A DNA stretch of 64,000 bases from Sphagnum compactum. Its lineage: Eukaryota > Bryophyta > Sphagnopsida > Sphagnales. The notes beneath the pieces are model-generated. The model was not told the DNA's origin and ran no database searches. It was given only the letters and a program-made list of their open reading frames with translations. Positions 60,870 to 64,000 of the stretch are shown here, piece after piece. The stretch covers positions 3,844,001-3,908,000 of the forward strand of contig OZ234504.1 of NCBI GenBank assembly GCA_965153455.1, read 5' to 3'. The translations under genes and the position numbers were made by a program. How positions within the stretch are numbered: position 1 is the stretch's first letter; each line of letters begins with the position of its first letter.

Positions 60870-61010
60870 GCCTCCCCCTTTGGCCCACCCATATAGGTGA
60901 GAAGGGAGGACTTTGGGCAAAACATATGCGATTAAAGCGAGGTGCTATTGGGAACACCCTTGGGGAACACATTGAGAACCTAGGGAACATGTTGAGAACG
61001 TGAAGGGAAC
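60870..61010 (-). repeat. Dispersed repeat family F2, copy 2
   Basis: The reverse complement carries GTTCTCAATGTGTTCCCC, CAATAGCACCT, CATATGTTTTGCCCAAAG and CCCTTCTCA, matching 32865-33060. At about 61020-61170 a diverged segment (C-run, CCCTCCCC, GCATGCTGAGCCTTCC, TTATACCCC) also resembles the core of the 6 kb element. Confidence 0.55.
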
Positions 61011-61362
61011 AAAGGAAAAATGAACCCCCCAACCCCCCCCGCCCTCCCCAAAACATTTTATAAAAAAAAATCAATGCACTTTGGGTGCATGCTGAGCCTT
61101 CCCATTCGCTGCATGAAAATTCTATTTCCAAAACAGTTCCTCACCATTTTGGCCTGGGCTTATACCCCTCTTCAATTGTACCCGTGATCTTTGCAGGATT
61201 CAATCTCTACAACTTCCAAAACTTCCAGCAGCTGCTGCTCCTGCTTCAGAATCGGTGTGTTGTCAGAGCTGTAACCTATATTGTTATTCTATCCAAGGAA
61301 ACTCGGCGCTTCTAAAAAACATTTGTATTGATATTGCGAGTTTTTGGAAGTTGACAGTAGGC

Positions 61363-61887
61363 ATGGCGAAGACAGCGATGTTATTGATGGCTGTAGGTGT
61401 TTTGCTGATCTGTTGCAATAGCAGTGGAGCAAGTGCATTCAAAACTCACAACGTGACGTTCTTCGTCCATGACTCCATCCTGGTGCCCAACGGCACAGCC
61501 ACGATTGTAGCAGGAGACCTCACGAAGCTACAGAAGGGTGCGATCCTCGTGACAGACACCGTCATCACCAAGACCGCTGACCCCAACTCGGCTCCACTGG
61601 GGAAGTTCGAGGGACAGTACATCCTGGACGGAGGCATCAAGTATCGCATTGAGGCGACCATCATCATCGACTTTCCTGGAGATTTGGTGGAAACCACATC
61701 TGAGGTTTTGGGTCAACGAACCTCATTCAATTCTACGGACGACAGGACACTGGCCGTGGTTGCAGGCACGGGATTCTTCGAGGGCCAGACAGGGTACGCC
61801 ATTGTTCATACCGTGGCACAAAAACTATTTGGCACAAATGGTGCGCAAATCAACACACAAGAATGGACCCTCGTCGTCGGCAAGTAG
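61363..61887 (+). CDS. Dirigent-domain secreted protein
   Basis: A single exon of 174 aa starts at the ATG 61363, which gives a signal peptide (MAKTAMLLMAVGVLLICCNS) cut at about residue 24. The dirigent barrel follows with THNVTFFVHDSI, GKFEGQYI and AGTGFFEGQTGYAIVHT. Dirigent proteins bind phenoxy radicals in the cell wall and guide stereoselective coupling in lignan and related synthesis; some act in Casparian strip lignin. Three NxT/S sites (NVT, NGT, NST) fit glycosylation in the secretory path. An in-frame upstream ATG at 61255 adds 36 residues without signal-peptide character and is less likely. Close relatives usually lack introns, as here. The substrate cannot be inferred. Confidence 0.9.
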   Translation: MAKTAMLLMAVGVLLICCNSSGASAFKTHNVTFFVHDSILVPNGTATIVAGDLTKLQKGAILVTDTVITKTADPNSAPLGKFEGQYILDGGIKYRIEATIIIDFPGDLVETTSEVLGQRTSFNSTDDRTLAVVAGTGFFEGQTGYAIVHTVAQKLFGTNGAQINTQEWTLVVGK

Positions 61888-64000
61888 ATATGATCTTTCA
61901 TCAATCACTCGCACAAAAAATGTACTATTATTACACAACCTTATTAAATGACAAGTTAATTGCAAGTTTTTACAGATTTAACGTAGTCCTTAAATTTGTA
62001 TCATAATATCATAACAAGTTAGCGATCATTCCATAATTCAAATTGTTGATTTGTGTCTTGATCAATGTTTGGACACATCCAGAAATGGGTACTTAGAACT
62101 GATGAACTCATGTAGTATCTTCACCACATGAAAAGTCTAGCCTTAGTGCTTAAGGGGACAACAATCATTATAGCTCATTGCAATTTCCTTGTTTCCTTTT
62201 GGAAAATATAGAAATTCTCCCATCGTCATGAGGCTTTGATTAAATCTCGTTACTTCCTAAATTATTTTTTTTGCTTTTATGAAATTGAACTGGACTTAAT
62301 TACTGTTTTTGATTATGTACAAGAGTGCAGTAGATTGAAAGTGGGTCTGATTGAAAGTGGGTCTGACTGAAAGTGGGTCTGATTTCCAAAATTGAAACTA
62401 GAATTGGAACCAAAATGTGAAGAAATTTTGTTAAACCCAGGTCTGCTTTTGGGGCCCAGTTCAATTCTGTTCATAAAGAACCAGAACTGGACACTGGCTC
62501 TGATGCTCAACCACTGCCAAAATATGCTCAAACATTACCAAGGACACACCCTCAATTCCTACTTCATATGTATACAACACCACCCATTATGAATAATATG
62601 CAAATCATATACCATCTGTGAAACCCTAAACTCTAACATAAGGCTCACTGGATGAATTTTGTAACTTGAATGGCTGATTGAGGGGAAATTTTTAATAATC
62701 TCCATAAATATTATTTTTAATATTACTTACATAAAACTAATTCGTTAATTAACAGAAATTTTATGTTCATATGAATTCCCAAATTTGCCATTGTTGTTCA
62801 TTCCCCCCAAAAGTGAAGCTAAGATATGTTTCCATGTCTTCCATTCACCCACTATTCAGCCACAACTAAATTTTTTGATGGTTGAATGATGGCAAAATGA
62901 TTTCTATGTTCACCAAAACCACTGACCCCAAATCTGGCAAATTTTTTGTTTCCTTTTTCACTTCTAGAAATTGAAAATCTTCAAAATCACTAGAGTTTTT
63001 TAATTTTAATTCTATTTTTTTTGTGAAATTAAGATTAATATTCATCTCATTATTTCTCAACCCACCTTGAAAGCACCCACACCTAGCTTGGGAACGATTC
63101 ATCTAAGCCATTCTATTTCAAGAATTGTGGGCACAAATTCTACCCATAATTACTCTCTACCTATTAACAAAACAATACAAATTATATTCTCAAAAGTACT
63201 TACAACATTCACAATCTAGAGTTTTACTCATTCTAAATCCTCTATAAATTGTATACATTTTTAAATTTTATTATAGTTACCATTTTCTTATTTCTTAAAT
63301 TTTTTATTATTCTCAATAATCAAAATTTATCATCAAAATTCATAATTCGATTAGAAAAACACAATAGTTCAAAGTAGTACCATTGTTTTTTCATCAATAT
63401 TCCATTGTTTCTTTTACTCAGAATTGAATATATCAAACATTTGTAGTATGAAATGTAATAACCCAAAAATGAAAACAAGAAAATTTGTGGTTTAAAACCC
63501 AACAAAACTCTAAACTACTCACTGTCGAAATTTTCTAATTTTTAACAACTTTCTAAGTTTCTTTCTGTGTAAAAAACAATCTTTCAAAAATCATCAACTT
63601 TCAAAACTACATTCTAAGTCCTTTCCCTCCGAAAGTAATTTGAATCTTCAAACTAACATTGAAATGTTTTCATCCTATCCAACTCACTAACCATCTACAT
63701 TTTGCCTTGTTGAATTTCTACCATTCTCTTGGTCATATTCTACCTTATTTAATCTCTGCCATTCACCAAGTAACAAAGAATATTTCCACCTACCTTCAAC
63801 TATTATGTTATGAATTGAAATAAACTTGGTGACAAGATTTTAATTTAAGTCCACATTGCATAGTGCATATTGGTAGCTTGCGGGTATTGATTTTGAAAAG
63901 CAAATAATATGGTCCCCGATATTATATATTTTATAAATCTGAATACCTTTTGGGTGAGGTTTTGAATTTTTTTTAAAGTATTCTAAAACCTTTGGGTATA
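61888..64000. other. AT-rich spacer, no gene recognised
   Basis: It contains the dirigent 3' UTR, a 16-bp tandem repeat at 62334-62381 and otherwise low-complexity AT-rich sequence. Small frames lack any domain. Confidence 0.5.
62334..62381. repeat. 16-bp tandem repeat, three copies
   Basis: ATTGAAAGTGGGTCTG occurs at 62334 and 62350 and, with one change, at 62366. Confidence 0.9.

Noticed and set aside
1-64000. Organelle insertion, bacterial transfer or endogenous virus
   Set aside because: No plastid or mitochondrial gene, bacterial-type operon or viral capsid or polymerase motif was recognised; transposon remnants are copia, hAT and MULE types.

Overview
This window is nuclear DNA of a land plant. 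The genes have spliceosomal introns with GT..AG borders. They are plant-specific or of plant type: a COI1 jasmonate co-receptor, a NIPA Mg transporter, a B12D protein, a dirigent protein and a plant nucleostemin. They sit in long AT-rich spacers full of decayed transposons. The divergent COI1 ligand pocket, the repeat-rich but moderate-intron structure and the overall divergence from seed plants suggest a seed-free vascular plant, most likely a fern. That placement is inference; no species is named. No plastid, mitochondrial, bacterial or viral segment was recognised.

Layout. 1.15-3.85 kb (minus): complete three-exon COI1. 4-16 kb: spacer with dispersed repeats, one complete interspersed element (about 6.04-6.76 kb), a MITE (12.69-12.90 kb) and tandem repeats. 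16.96-19.89 kb (plus): nine-exon NIPA-type Mg transporter behind a CT-rich leader. 21.1-21.9 kb: second copy of the 6 kb element. 22.84-22.91 kb (minus): tRNA-Ala(AGC). 24.3-26.8 kb: decayed hAT transposase. 27-34 kb: spacer with repeats and two adjacent long hairpins (33.5-33.8 kb). 34.25-36.47 kb (plus): six-exon ER-luminal FKBP. 38.11-38.46 kb (minus): single-exon Sec61 beta, convergent with FKBP. 41.1-41.3 kb: tRNA-like SINE. 41.72-42.96 kb (plus): three-exon B12D. 43.44-44.42 kb: element with terminal inverted repeats. 47.5-48.12 kb (minus): DnaJ processed pseudogene between two related GGAY-rich repeats. 49.46-52.59 kb (minus): nine-exon nucleostemin-like GTPase, head to head with single-exon mitoribosomal mS33 (52.98-53.49 kb, plus) across a 385-bp spacer with two telo-boxes. 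55.4-56.6 kb: copia gag remnant. 58.7-59.3 kb: MULE transposase remnant. 61.36-61.89 kb (plus): intronless dirigent protein. 61.9-64 kb: AT-rich spacer.

How the genes relate. Most are housekeeping genes without operon-like organisation. Two local themes stand out. FKBP and Sec61 beta are neighbouring ER proteins (luminal folding and translocon). NSN1 and mS33 are ribosome-related genes sharing a telo-box bidirectional promoter. COI1 and the dirigent protein belong to hormone/defence and phenolic coupling pathways and lie at opposite ends.

The observations most worth following are a threonine at the COI1 position that sets jasmonate-ligand specificity (Ala384 in Arabidopsis), two adjacent MIRNA-like hairpins near 33.6 kb, and several multi-copy repeat families that can be aligned within this one window.
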